From: a virus
IMG/VR virus record: IMGVR_UViG_3300043410_001649
Location: 1 to 35,005 of that record
Length of the DNA: 35,005 nt
Strand: one strand, 5' to 3'
In this document: in pieces, positions 8,449 to 17,388 of the stretch
Layout: every line of letters begins with the position of its first letter
Numbering within the stretch: the stretch's first letter is position 1
Program-made: the position numbers and the translations under genes
Notes under the pieces: model-generated
Seen by the model: only the letters and a program-made list of their open reading frames with translations
The model's database searches: none
What the model was told of the DNA's origin: nothing

Positions 8449-11319
8449 TTATGCCTGGCCTAAATTTAAATCTGGCAGGACTTGCGGAGCATCAGCGTTA
8501 ATTACCGGCTGGTCAACCGGATCACTATCTTGCTCACTATTATATTCACTAATGTCCATTTCTTCAGCGGTTTCGTCTACCCCGTACAACTCGCCATCGT
8601 CGGTATTCCACTCATCGTCATCAGGTATAGTAGTATCAGGGTCATCAACTAATTCAACATCGGGGGTATCTGGATCAGGAGCATCACCTATGTCGTATGC
8701 TGCATCCATATCTGCACCGCTTGCACCGCCCGATGGTACTTCGCCCATATCGTATGCTGCATCCATATCTGCACCGCTTGCGCCAGATATTGGTTGTCGA
8801 GCGCCCGGCGCTGTAGCATTAGGCGCTTCTTCAGTTTTTTCAGATGTGCTAGCTTTTTCTACATCAGGTACACGCACCATATCAACAGTTTGTTCAAAGC
8901 GGCCGCCTTGGAACACATTAGAAACAGTTAACATTCTGTAGTATCCGGAGAATATACTTTTGTTTGCATCAGCGCCCACTCTTGGTAACCCAGTTGTCTG
9001 ATCCATATCAACAATAGTTCTGAAATTAACCTGTGCAATTACTTCGCCACTATCCATTGGAATACTTCCATTATCCATCACAGGTGAATTAGCTTGGTCG
9101 GCGTACCCGCCTTGGGCCGGATTTGTGTAGATATCGTCTTGCTTAATCAATTCAGGGTCGCCGACAATTTTTAACTTCAAGTTAAGCATGTCGCCACGGC
9201 TGTTACTATACTGACTCTTTTGTATGTCTGCTGCAAGAATCTGTTCAGCCGAACCTTGTTGTCCACCTAATCCCTGTTGTTGAGGTTGCGTAGATATTAA
9301 ACGCAATTGTCTAGTAACTAATGCTTTAGCAGTGGGACCTTTAGTCACCGCGGCGTTTTGTGCATCATCGAGTTGTTGTTTTGCTTTTTGAATTTGATCC
9401 GCTTGCCATTTAGCAGATCCAGCAGTCACCGCAGTATAAAACAATGTATCAAAGTCAATCTGTAAATCTAAGACATCAACGTTTTTACCAGTGTAGCTGT
9501 AGTTATATTCCTTAATTGCGCCTTTAGGCGTAGTAACCGGCCCGTTGGGGTGTTTACTATCATATACAATATACGGAACGATGTGGTATGTTGTTTCTGT
9601 TGAGAACTTATTAATAGCGTAATCAAACTTCCCTGCTTTAACGCTAGGAATAATCTTGTACCAATACAACGGCTTCTTTAATTTTTCAGCAAGGTCAACT
9701 GGCTTAGTATCTTTGGGGTCTGAAATCTGGTCCGTAATATAAGAACTATTACGCATTACCATGTCAATGACGTGCAGCACACTAGTACCAGCAGCAACAG
9801 GGAATGCCATTGCATCACCAAATACCTTTTTAGTGGTGTCATTACTTTGTTCTTTAGCTTCCTTGGGATCTGATGTTGTAGTTGCACTACGACTAACATC
9901 TTTACGTGCAGGAACAGTGATCTTTGCGTCACGGATCTTTTCCACCGGAACTTCTGGGGTGCCGTGGAACTCTACTAGTATTTTATCCGCAGTTGCACGT
10001 AGTCGTTTTGCAGTTAAGTCGGTGTACCAACCATTCATGCCACCACAGAAGCTTTTAACCGCATACGCTTTGCCGATAATCGCTTGGTTTTCTTTTAATG
10101 TCTCTGACTGTGCAGTAGTTCTAGCTGACTTATCGGGTTCTGTTTTATTTCCTGCAACCCGCGGGTCATTTGCCGCAGTACGTCTACCACTTTTATCTAG
10201 CTTTTCTTCGGCAGTGTTTTTCTCAATACGTTGATTTTGGTCTTGTGCGTTTAACTTAGCAAGGTCTTGCTGTGCAATAGATTCAAAGTCCTCTTCGTTA
10301 TTAGCAAAAAACTCGGACACTTTAGATGCCGAAACTTCAATGTTAATAGGAGTGGATGCAGAGCTTTGACTCAAAGCTTGGTGCGACCACGGTACTGCTT
10401 TAATTGCGTATTCAGAACCTTTGGTGCTTACTTTAATCTTAAACTCAACGATTTGAATTGGCATACGTTTTCGTTGATTGTCAAGTTTAGACGCATTTCC
10501 TTTATCGTCGTAGCCATAGAAGTCAATTTCTAACATGTACGGCATTGCCTTAAAGTTTGGCGCTTGCATGTCGTTTGCTGTATCAATGATACGATCTAGC
10601 AAACTCATACCGTATGGCTCAACTACCGTAAACGAAATTTCAATTGCATTTGACGCTTTGCTTCTATTGTTTAATCCAATAACCGTAGTCATTTGCAAAT
10701 TGTCAAAATAGAAATCATCCTGGAAATTATCGTTACGTTTGTACGGGCCGCTATTCTTCCCGCCACTAGCAATCAAACAAGTATTCTTCCCGCCTGCGCT
10801 AGGCACCCAGGTCTCAGGGCTCGCTGTTAACTGGTTAATATCTGCTTGTGACAAAATGTACAATGCAATGCTATAGGTATATGTTGCGTAATCGTGTAAT
10901 GGGTTTTTACGAAGTTCCTTAACTGGAACATAGTTAACTTCTTTTTTATAATCCGCCGTTGATGTACCTGCTGCCTTTGATTTTTCTTCTTCCGACATTG
11001 ATGCAAGGACATCTGCTTCAGTTGGACTTGGTCGCTCATCTTTAGACATGTTCTCCCACGCATCGGCAAACGGATCTTTTTCGTCGCTGCCGCCGGCGTT
11101 GTCTTTTAACTGTTGCGTTTCATCCTGACTAAGTCCTTCTGTAGTTTCTCCTACACCATCAGAATCAATTTTCGATGCTGCGGTATCACCGCGTCTAGCA
11201 TCAATTGCTGCAATTTGTTTTTCAATCTCCGAGGGAGTGGCGTTTGGATCGACCCCGCCATTGCGTTCGATCTGTATCTGTCGAAGTGCTTGAAAATCCG
11301 CTTCTGTTGGCAATGCCAT
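8449..11319 (-). CDS. Probable baseplate hub protein (gp27-like)
   Basis: A 956-residue protein between gp53 and gp5. Two ordered parts are suggested: about 130-330, ending in a strand-rich segment (EIDFYGYDDKGN, then KRMPIQIVEFKIKV), and about 500-820, ending in SGYYRMLTVSNVFQGGRFEQ and TVDMVRVPD. That last pattern is typical of the end of gp27/gpD-type hub proteins, which form the ring on which gp5 sits. The rest is low complexity and acidic (about 20-130, 345-420, 825-956). Near the C-terminus the segment GASGADMDAAYD occurs twice. It follows gp53 with a 1-base gap. T4 gp27 has only 391 residues, so the assignment rests on position plus the C-terminal pattern; a fusion or another hub component is possible. 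Confidence 0.6.
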   Translation of the reverse strand: MALPTEADFQALRQIQIERNGGVDPNATPSEIEKQIAAIDARRGDTAASKIDSDGVGETTEGLSQDETQQLKDNAGGSDEKDPFADAWENMSKDERPSPTEADVLASMSEEEKSKAAGTSTADYKKEVNYVPVKELRKNPLHDYATYTYSIALYILSQADINQLTASPETWVPSAGGKNTCLIASGGKNSGPYKRNDNFQDDFYFDNLQMTTVIGLNNRSKASNAIEISFTVVEPYGMSLLDRIIDTANDMQAPNFKAMPYMLEIDFYGYDDKGNASKLDNQRKRMPIQIVEFKIKVSTKGSEYAIKAVPWSHQALSQSSASTPINIEVSASKVSEFFANNEEDFESIAQQDLAKLNAQDQNQRIEKNTAEEKLDKSGRRTAANDPRVAGNKTEPDKSARTTAQSETLKENQAIIGKAYAVKSFCGGMNGWYTDLTAKRLRATADKILVEFHGTPEVPVEKIRDAKITVPARKDVSRSATTTSDPKEAKEQSNDTTKKVFGDAMAFPVAAGTSVLHVIDMVMRNSSYITDQISDPKDTKPVDLAEKLKKPLYWYKIIPSVKAGKFDYAINKFSTETTYHIVPYIVYDSKHPNGPVTTPKGAIKEYNYSYTGKNVDVLDLQIDFDTLFYTAVTAGSAKWQADQIQKAKQQLDDAQNAAVTKGPTAKALVTRQLRLISTQPQQQGLGGQQGSAEQILAADIQKSQYSNSRGDMLNLKLKIVGDPELIKQDDIYTNPAQGGYADQANSPVMDNGSIPMDSGEVIAQVNFRTIVDMDQTTGLPRVGADANKSIFSGYYRMLTVSNVFQGGRFEQTVDMVRVPDVEKASTSEKTEEAPNATAPGARQPISGASGADMDAAYDMGEVPSGGASGADMDAAYDIGDAPDPDTPDVELVDDPDTTIPDDDEWNTDDGELYGVDETAEEMDISEYNSEQDSDPVDQPVINADAPQVLPDLNLGQA
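8687..8792 (-). repeat. Two-copy tandem repeat in the hub protein C-terminus
   Basis: Two nearly identical copies, about 39 bases each, encode GASGADMDAAYD followed by (M/I)G(E/D)(V/A)P. The copies differ at a few third positions. They lie in a disordered acidic tail, so this looks like recent local duplication of a linker or docking segment. Confidence 0.75.
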
Positions 11320-11320
11320 G

Positions 11321-11623
11321 TTATAGTCCCAGGTCTTGAGTTATTTGATCTTTTGACGGAATGTAGATACTTCTACCAGCACGGAAATCACCAATCGGGT
11401 CTTGGATTATGTTTGGGTTACGCTGTGCAAACACCCACCACAATTGTGGTGTGCCATATAAGTCATGCGACAATAAGTCAGGGCGATATTCATACACCTT
11501 GTCTATTTTGTAAAGTACATCGCTACCCTTGGGTGTAATCTTTCGATCAACCATTACATCTAAGAATTTACCCCATTGTGGTGTGTCATGGTACGGACTT
11601 GTTTTTGAAAAACTAGAAGCCAT
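11321..11623 (-). CDS. 53: Baseplate wedge subunit gp53
   Basis: A 100-residue protein with the gp53 family core: LYGTPQLWWVFAQRNPN (about 56-72), then DPIGDFRAGRSIYIPS, a LysM-like ending. T4 gp53 has 196 residues; the shorter form is common in marine T4-like phages. In T4 gp53 binds the gp6/gp7/gp10 wedge and completes it. Its ATG overlaps the TAA of the upstream gene (TAATG), indicating translational coupling. Confidence 0.9.
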   Translation of the reverse strand: MASSFSKTSPYHDTPQWGKFLDVMVDRKITPKGSDVLYKIDKVYEYRPDLLSHDLYGTPQLWWVFAQRNPNIIQDPIGDFRAGRSIYIPSKDQITQDLGL

Positions 11624-12636
11624 TAGATGAATCCTCCCTTGCTACCAGGGATAACCATTTTGCCTGCTGCGTAATCGTCAAGGTTAAACTTGCTAACCGC
11701 TTGTCTACTGTATACAGGTTGTAATGTTACTGATAACTGGCTAACCGTTGGCATACGTGTACTTGGGCCTGCACCAAATGCGCCGCCCGACAATTGTCCA
11801 ATTAGTTGGTTTACGCCATTGCCGGCTGCACCCATAGTGGAACCAAGAACACTGTTTACACCTGCGCCAAGAGCGCCTTTAACTGCATCCATGTTACCGT
11901 CAAGTGCCCCACCGATACCTTGTGTAAGTGCGCCGCCAATACCTGCTGCCCCTGTGCTACCTGGTATAACTGCTGGGATTTCAACGTAGTCGCAGTCACT
12001 AGGCATTGTGTGACTAAAGCTAGTAATAACACACGGCACGTTAGGTAGGTAGTTTGCCCCATATCCGTTTAAGTAAACCATTGGTGGCGGGAACCCGTTC
12101 ATTGAAGAATTTTTACTAGATCCAAACCACATTTTAGTCGCAGCCCTAAAGAACGTAATTGCAGCCAGTAAGTACTGCCCTTCGATTACGTTTTGCACTG
12201 TAAAGTCGCCAGAAATAGAAATAGCAGCAACTTCAGAGTTCTCGTAGTAGTACCCGGGATAGTTGCTATGTGTGAATTTTTGTTGCGAGTAACTTGCTGT
12301 ATGCGTTACTTGAACTTGTGGAGTATACGGAAATACAACGCCGTTTTGTGTGGGACTACTAAACAACGGACTCATGATGCCCTTGTCAGCAGGGCTTTGC
12401 GAATTGTAAAAATACTTTGCTGACTCAGCTAGACTAACTCGCACACGCCAGTCCGGCAATCCGCCGCTTAGGTTTACGTTAATCTTTGCACCACCGATAC
12501 TAAAGCCCAAGCTGCCGCCAGGTATTAGCCCCGCCACTGCTAGTCTAGCAGCAGACGGATCTGCGCCAATAGCACTAGCCGCACTGTTTAATGCTGACCC
12601 TGCTGCGCCACTTAATGCTCCGTCAAATAAACCCAT
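11623..12636 (-). CDS. Baseplate tail-tube cap/initiator protein (gp48/gp54 type)
   Basis: A 337-residue protein, the first gene of the leftward baseplate operon. Residues about 55-230 look like a tail-tube-type beta fold (PDWRVRVSLAESAKYFYNSQ; VVFPYTPQVQVTHTASYSQQ; PCVITSFSHTMPSDCDYVEI). The N-terminal 50 residues and residues 230-300 are rich in Gly and Ala and may be flexible or partly buried. T4 gp48 (364 residues) and gp54 (320 residues) start tail-tube polymerisation on the hub; the length and the gp53 neighbour fit, but I cannot separate gp48 from gp54. An AGGA ribosome site precedes the ATG. Confidence 0.65.
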   Translation of the reverse strand: MGLFDGALSGAAGSALNSAASAIGADPSAARLAVAGLIPGGSLGFSIGGAKINVNLSGGLPDWRVRVSLAESAKYFYNSQSPADKGIMSPLFSSPTQNGVVFPYTPQVQVTHTASYSQQKFTHSNYPGYYYENSEVAAISISGDFTVQNVIEGQYLLAAITFFRAATKMWFGSSKNSSMNGFPPPMVYLNGYGANYLPNVPCVITSFSHTMPSDCDYVEIPAVIPGSTGAAGIGGALTQGIGGALDGNMDAVKGALGAGVNSVLGSTMGAAGNGVNQLIGQLSGGAFGAGPSTRMPTVSQLSVTLQPVYSRQAVSKFNLDDYAAGKMVIPGSKGGFI

Positions 12637-12654
12637 AGTAATTCCTGTTTCTAA

Positions 12655-12662
12655 TATTTATG
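12655..12662 (-). promoter_or_regulatory. Late promoter motif for the leftward baseplate operon
   Basis: The minus strand reads CATAAATA, one base from T4 TATAAATA, 18 bases before the ATG of the first baseplate gene. It sits in the divergent gap facing gp55. Confidence 0.6.
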
Positions 12663-12704
12663 TGTTTCGAAATAGGCTACTATAAAGGTTTTTTATTACA
12701 TTGG

Positions 12705-12734
12705 TTGACTTTTGTAGTTTAAATATGTTATTCT
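12705..12734 (+). promoter_or_regulatory. Sigma70-like promoter for gp55-gp47-gp46 operon
   Basis: TTGACT at 12705-12710 and TATTCT at 12729-12734 are 18 bases apart, upstream of gp55 at 12762. The late motif is absent on this strand, so this operon is probably read by host-type RNA polymerase earlier in infection. Confidence 0.5.
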
Positions 12735-12761
12735 ACTTGTAATAGAAGGAACCCCACAACT

Positions 12762-13670
12762 GTGACCATTTTAATAACCCCTAAGGTTAAAAACTACCTT
12801 AACAACAAAGACATTCTTAAAGAAATCCACAAAAGTAAAACATCGTACTGCACGTATATGTCCCCAGAAGACGCAGACTACGACATGATTTTACCAAGCA
12901 TAGATAAAATTAATAAGAAAAACATCTTACAAGCTCGCAAGGATAGAGCAGAACGTTTAACTAAATTAGCGTTTGATCAAGCAAATGCAGATGGCTCAGC
13001 AAAAGCAAACAAGAAAAAATTAGAAGATTTTGAAGTTAAACTTAGAGAAGTTGCCCAAGAAGACGTTGTATTTAGAGTTATGACTTGGGAGCATGTACCA
13101 ATGGTTGAGGCAAAGCCCAAAAAAGGTGCAATTATTATTGAAGAAGAGACAGAACCACTAAGTGAGTACGACGAGCCAGAAGTAGTTAAAGTGCCAACAA
13201 AGTACACTAAATGCAATTTTCCGCCGTTCCAGCATTATAGAGTCGATGCCGAAGGCGTGCCTATTTTAGTAGGCAAATCCCACTGGAAAGGTGACATTGT
13301 TACAGGGGAATTTAGTAAAGATCACGGGCAAATGACTAAAAAGCTAGCACACATGTTTATGAAGCTGTGTGAGCGTTATGCTACTAGAAGCAACTGGCGA
13401 GGATACACTTACAATGACGAAATGCGTTCGCAAGCTCTACTACAACTTAGTCAAATTGGACTACAGTTCGACGAGTCCAAGAGTCAAAACCCTTTCGCGT
13501 ACTATACGGCGGCTATTACAAACAGTTTTACAAGGGTGCTCAATATTGAAAAGCGTAGTCAAAACCTCCGAGACGATATTCTTGAGATGAACGGACTTAC
13601 CCCAAGTTACACACGCCAGGGGCAATCTAGCTGGGGTGGCGGCGGTGGCGGTTACGACTCAGATGATTAA
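12762..13670 (+). CDS. 55: Late-transcription sigma factor gp55
   Basis: A sigma70-family protein that directs RNA polymerase to late promoters. The recognisable part is at about 200-280: MFMKLCERYATRSNWRGYTY, then NPFAYYTAAITNSFTRVLN and EKRSQNLRDD, which matches the sigma region 2-like core of gp55. It is 302 residues against 185 in T4; the extra length is an N-terminal half with Lys/Glu-rich helices (about 60-150) and an acidic stretch. The C-terminus ends in six glycines and YDSDD; in T4 the C-terminus of gp55 holds the sliding-clamp contact, and I cannot recognise that motif here. The neighbours gp47 and gp46 also lie next to gene 55 in T4. Confidence 0.88.
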   Translation: MTILITPKVKNYLNNKDILKEIHKSKTSYCTYMSPEDADYDMILPSIDKINKKNILQARKDRAERLTKLAFDQANADGSAKANKKKLEDFEVKLREVAQEDVVFRVMTWEHVPMVEAKPKKGAIIIEEETEPLSEYDEPEVVKVPTKYTKCNFPPFQHYRVDAEGVPILVGKSHWKGDIVTGEFSKDHGQMTKKLAHMFMKLCERYATRSNWRGYTYNDEMRSQALLQLSQIGLQFDESKSQNPFAYYTAAITNSFTRVLNIEKRSQNLRDDILEMNGLTPSYTRQGQSSWGGGGGGYDSDD

Positions 13671-13713
13671 AAAACATTTGAGTTCACTACATTGTTTTTG
13701 TTAAACTGCATAC

Positions 13714-14730
13714 ATGAGTAACCTTTTTAAGAAGGCTGCGATCTTTACTGACATTCACTTTGGATTAAAGAGTAACAGCCAATTACATAACGACGACTGT
13801 TTAAACTTTGTTAAATGGGCAACTGCCAAAGCAAAAGAGGAAGGGTGCGAAACGTGCCTTTTCCTCGGAGACTGGCACAACAACCGAGCTAGCATTAACA
13901 TTCTTACGCTAGGATACAGTCTTAAAGCATTGGAACACCTAAATGCAAACTTTGATCGAGTATATTTCATTCCTGGTAATCACGATTTGTATTATCGTGA
14001 CAAGCGTGATGTTCAGTCAGTTGAATGGGCGAAACACCTTCCCAACGTCCAAATTTGTAACGATTGGTTTTCAGACGGCAATGTGGTTATCGCTCCTTGG
14101 CTTTGTGCTGACGATCATAAGAAACTGCCTAAGCTAAAAGGACAGTATTTGTTCGGGCATTTTGAATTGCCCGGTTACTTAATGAACGCAATGGTTGCTA
14201 TGCCAGATCACGGTGAGTTTGATGTTAACGCATTAAACGGATTCGGGCATGTGTTTAGTGGACACTTCCACAAGCGCCAAACTAAAAAGAATGTTACGTA
14301 TATCGGCAACGCTTTCCCGCATAACTACGCAGATGCTGGCGACGACGATCGCGGGTTAACTATTTTAGAATGGGGTAAAGATCCCGAATATCATGCATGG
14401 CCCGATCAACCCAAGTACCGTGTGTTCCAACTTAGTGATGTCGTTAACCACACCGAATCTATGCTAAAACCCGGTATGCACGTTCGTGTTAACTTAGACA
14501 TTGACATCAGCTACGAAGAGTCTACTTATATTAAAGAAAAATTTGTAAGTGATTACGGTTTGCGAGAGCTAACTCTCATTCCTGCAAAAGTCACAAACTT
14601 AACTGAATACGAAACTCAAGGCAACATCGAGTTCGAAAGTGTAGACCAGATTGTAGCAGGACAGTTGAACAGTATTGCTAGCGACAAGTTTAACAAGGCA
14701 TTACTGCTAGACATTTACCGACATCTATGA
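13714..14730 (+). CDS. 47: Recombination endonuclease subunit gp47 (SbcD/Mre11-like)
   Basis: The nuclease subunit of the gp46/gp47 complex, which resects DNA ends for phage recombination and recombination-dependent replication. All calcineurin-type phosphoesterase motifs are present: FTDIHFG (D13, H15), LGDWHNNR, IPGNHDLYY, LFGHFE and FSGHFHKRQ. Length 338 residues matches T4 gp47 (339). It ends in ATGA overlap with the next gene (a radical SAM protein), so the two are translationally coupled. Confidence 0.95.
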   Translation: MSNLFKKAAIFTDIHFGLKSNSQLHNDDCLNFVKWATAKAKEEGCETCLFLGDWHNNRASINILTLGYSLKALEHLNANFDRVYFIPGNHDLYYRDKRDVQSVEWAKHLPNVQICNDWFSDGNVVIAPWLCADDHKKLPKLKGQYLFGHFELPGYLMNAMVAMPDHGEFDVNALNGFGHVFSGHFHKRQTKKNVTYIGNAFPHNYADAGDDDRGLTILEWGKDPEYHAWPDQPKYRVFQLSDVVNHTESMLKPGMHVRVNLDIDISYEESTYIKEKFVSDYGLRELTLIPAKVTNLTEYETQGNIEFESVDQIVAGQLNSIASDKFNKALLLDIYRHL

Positions 14731-15602
14731 TAGCGTTAGACGCAGTTAAATGGTTACAAGTCGAAGCAACTAGTAAATGCAATGCATGGTGCCCGGGCTG
14801 CGCTAGAAATAAAAACGGCTATGGGTTAGCTGACGATTTAGTAGTTGAGGATTTAAAAACCGAACGTTTTGAAGAAGTACTTAAGTTATTTCCTAACTTA
14901 CAAACAGTAGACTTCTGTGGAACGTTCGGCGATGCCATTGCTGCTAGTAATGTAATTGAATTAACCCAGTTGGCTATGCAACATGCCCCGGATGTGTTGG
15001 TAAGAACAAATGGCAGTTTGCGTAGCGAAGATTGGTGGCGGGACTATGCAAAACTACTAGGCAACCACAAACATAATGTATGGTTTTGTTTGGATGGTTT
15101 AGAAGATACACACCATTTATACCGCCAGGGAACAGACTATCACAAGATTCTACGCAATGCAAAAGCATTTATTGATGCAGGCGGGTACGCCACGTGGCAG
15201 TTCATTCCATGGGCACACAACGAGCATCAAATTAAAGATTGCATACGGTTAAGCCAAGAGCTAGGTTTTAAGAAGTTTGAATTAATCCGTAATGTACGTG
15301 CCAAGTTTAATGCACAGAATTATAGAACAGGCGAACCGTATAAAGTTGTATCGTGGAGTAAGGATAAGAAAGTAAATCGACTTGCACACGAAAAAACAAC
15401 AATCGAACCAAGCGGGTGTATGCACATGACTTTACCTAGCATGTACTTAAATGCTAGCGGAAAACTAAATGTTTGTTGCTTCTTTAACAAGTATCATGCA
15501 CACAACGATGTGACTAAATTAATGGATATTCCGGTACTAATATCCAACAATAGCACTGCACCACAGGTTTGCCTATATCATTGCGGCAAGCTAGACCAAT
15601 AA
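14727..15602 (+). CDS. Radical SAM protein A (SPASM-like C-terminus)
   Basis: A 291-residue radical SAM enzyme. The cluster-binding motif CX3CX2C is C18, C22 and C25 (SKCNAWCPGCARN), following the usual first strand. The middle contains VWFCLDGLEDTHHLYR and WQFIPWAHNEHQIKD, typical later barrel strands. The C-terminal 65 residues hold further cysteines (CMHM, VCCFFN, C282, C286) that could bind an auxiliary Fe-S cluster as in SPASM/twitch enzymes, which often modify peptides. The gene is coupled to gp47 by ATGA and is followed by gp46, an insertion between two subunits of one nuclease. A paralogue follows gp46. The substrate is unknown. Confidence 0.85.
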   Translation: MIALDAVKWLQVEATSKCNAWCPGCARNKNGYGLADDLVVEDLKTERFEEVLKLFPNLQTVDFCGTFGDAIAASNVIELTQLAMQHAPDVLVRTNGSLRSEDWWRDYAKLLGNHKHNVWFCLDGLEDTHHLYRQGTDYHKILRNAKAFIDAGGYATWQFIPWAHNEHQIKDCIRLSQELGFKKFELIRNVRAKFNAQNYRTGEPYKVVSWSKDKKVNRLAHEKTTIEPSGCMHMTLPSMYLNASGKLNVCCFFNKYHAHNDVTKLMDIPVLISNNSTAPQVCLYHCGKLDQ

Positions 15603-15618
15603 GTTAAAATATTACAAT

Positions 15619-17388
15619 ATGTTTAAAATAAAAGATATCACAGTTAAGAATTTTATGAGCGTGGGCAACGCAACCCAAGCAGTCAACTTTGATAGAAGAG
15701 ACTTAACCCTGGTACTAGGCGAGAACTTAGATTTAGGGGGCGATGACTCTGGAGCACGTAATGGTACGGGTAAGACAACCATTATTAATGCCTTGTCCTA
15801 TGCCCTATACGGCAACGCCCTCACCAACATTAAGAAGGACAACTTAATCAATAAAACTAACGGCAAGAACATGTTAGTTACTATTGATTTTGAAAAGGAC
15901 GGTATTGACTATCGTATTGAGCGTGGCCGCAAACCTGGCATTATGAAGTTCTTTGTTGCAGGTAACGAAAAAGAGATTACTGACGAAGCGCAAGGCGACA
16001 GTAGAGAAACACAAGCAGAAATTGAGCGTATGCTTGGCATGAGCCACGATATGTTTAAGCACATTCTTGCGCTAAACACTTACACAGAGCCGTTCTTAGC
16101 ACTGCGAGCCAACGATCAACGCACTATCATTGAGCAATTGCTAGGCATTACTATGCTCAGTGAGAAAGCTGAATCATTAAAAGAGTTAATTAAGTCAACA
16201 AAAGATGCAGTTACACAAGAAGAATTCCGCATCAAAGCTGTACAAGATGCAAACACACGTATCGAAGAACAAATTGAAAACTTAAAACGCAGACAACGCA
16301 TGTGGACTACTAAACATAACGAGGATATTAGTAAACTACAATCTGCGTTTGACGAGTTAAGCACCTTAGACATCGAAGCAGAACTTTCGGCACACTTAGC
16401 TCTTACATCGTACAATGATAAAGCTAAGAAAATCAACGAAGTAAACACATGGATCAAACGCTGTGAGCTTGACGAAAGGCGCGAACTAAAATTAATCGAT
16501 CATCTAAAAGCAGAAATTGCTAGTTTAGAAAATCACACCTGTCACAGTTGTGGGCAAGCATTCCATGACGATAAACAAGAAAAGTTACTAGACGACAAAC
16601 GCAAGGCATTACAGGAAGCCGCATTACAAGCACTAGCAACAAACACACAGTTATTAGAGCACCAAGATTCGCTTAAGGATCTCGGTGAACTAGGGCCACT
16701 TCCGCAAGTATACTACGACAACGAGTCCGATGCGTTTGAACATCGTTCAAGCATGGGCGCAGTACTAGCCCAGCTATCCGCTAAAGAAGCCGAGCATGAC
16801 CCGTATGCAGATCAAATTACAGAAATGCAAACACAGGCAGTTGAAGAAATTGACTATGCTATAATGAACGACTTAGTGAGTTTAAAAGAACACCAAGAGT
16901 TTTTGCTTAAGCTGTTAACAAACAAAGACAGCTTTATCCGCAAGCGTATTATTGATCAGAACTTAAGCTATCTAAATGCTCGCCTGGGACAATACTTAGA
17001 TCGCATCGGTCTCCCACATACAGTTAAATTCAACAACGACTTGACTGTAAGCATTACAGAACTAGGACGTGATCTAGATTTTGACAACTTGTCACGTGGT
17101 GAACGCAATCGCTTAATCTTATCTCTAAGCTGGGCATTCCGTGATGTATGGGAAAGCTTATACCAACCTATTAACTTGTTGTTCATTGATGAGCTAGTTG
17201 ACTCAGGTATGGATAGCTCAGGTGTTGAGAATAGTCTTGCTATCCTTAAGAAAATGGCACGTGAGTCTAATAAGAGTATTTGGCTTGTATCACACAAAGA
17301 CGAACTTGCAGGTCGTGTAAACAATACCTTGCACGTTGTTAAAGAAAACGGATTTACTACTTACAACACCGATGTTGAAATTGTTTGA
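15619..17388 (+). CDS. 46: Recombination endonuclease subunit gp46 (SbcC/Rad50-like ATPase)
   Basis: The ATPase partner of gp47. The 589 residues (T4: 560) show Walker A GARNGTGKTT (from residue 45), a long coiled coil (about 185-460) broken by a zinc hook CHSC (C308, C311), the ABC signature SRGE at 492-495, Walker B LLFIDE with D524 and E525, and a D-loop/H-loop ending WLVSHKDE. All residues needed for ATP use and hook dimerisation are present. It overlaps the second radical SAM gene by 17 bases. Confidence 0.96.
   Translation: MFKIKDITVKNFMSVGNATQAVNFDRRDLTLVLGENLDLGGDDSGARNGTGKTTIINALSYALYGNALTNIKKDNLINKTNGKNMLVTIDFEKDGIDYRIERGRKPGIMKFFVAGNEKEITDEAQGDSRETQAEIERMLGMSHDMFKHILALNTYTEPFLALRANDQRTIIEQLLGITMLSEKAESLKELIKSTKDAVTQEEFRIKAVQDANTRIEEQIENLKRRQRMWTTKHNEDISKLQSAFDELSTLDIEAELSAHLALTSYNDKAKKINEVNTWIKRCELDERRELKLIDHLKAEIASLENHTCHSCGQAFHDDKQEKLLDDKRKALQEAALQALATNTQLLEHQDSLKDLGELGPLPQVYYDNESDAFEHRSSMGAVLAQLSAKEAEHDPYADQITEMQTQAVEEIDYAIMNDLVSLKEHQEFLLKLLTNKDSFIRKRIIDQNLSYLNARLGQYLDRIGLPHTVKFNNDLTVSITELGRDLDFDNLSRGERNRLILSLSWAFRDVWESLYQPINLLFIDELVDSGMDSSGVENSLAILKKMARESNKSIWLVSHKDELAGRVNNTLHVVKENGFTTYNTDVEIV

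Noticed and set aside
8438-8941. 167-codon plus-strand open frame opposite the hub protein end
   Set aside because: Antisense of the repeat-containing acidic tail; no start signal.
17336-17371. Upstream ATG as start of the second radical SAM gene
   Set aside because: It would add 12 residues not matching the paralogue and lengthen the overlap with gp46 to 53 bases.
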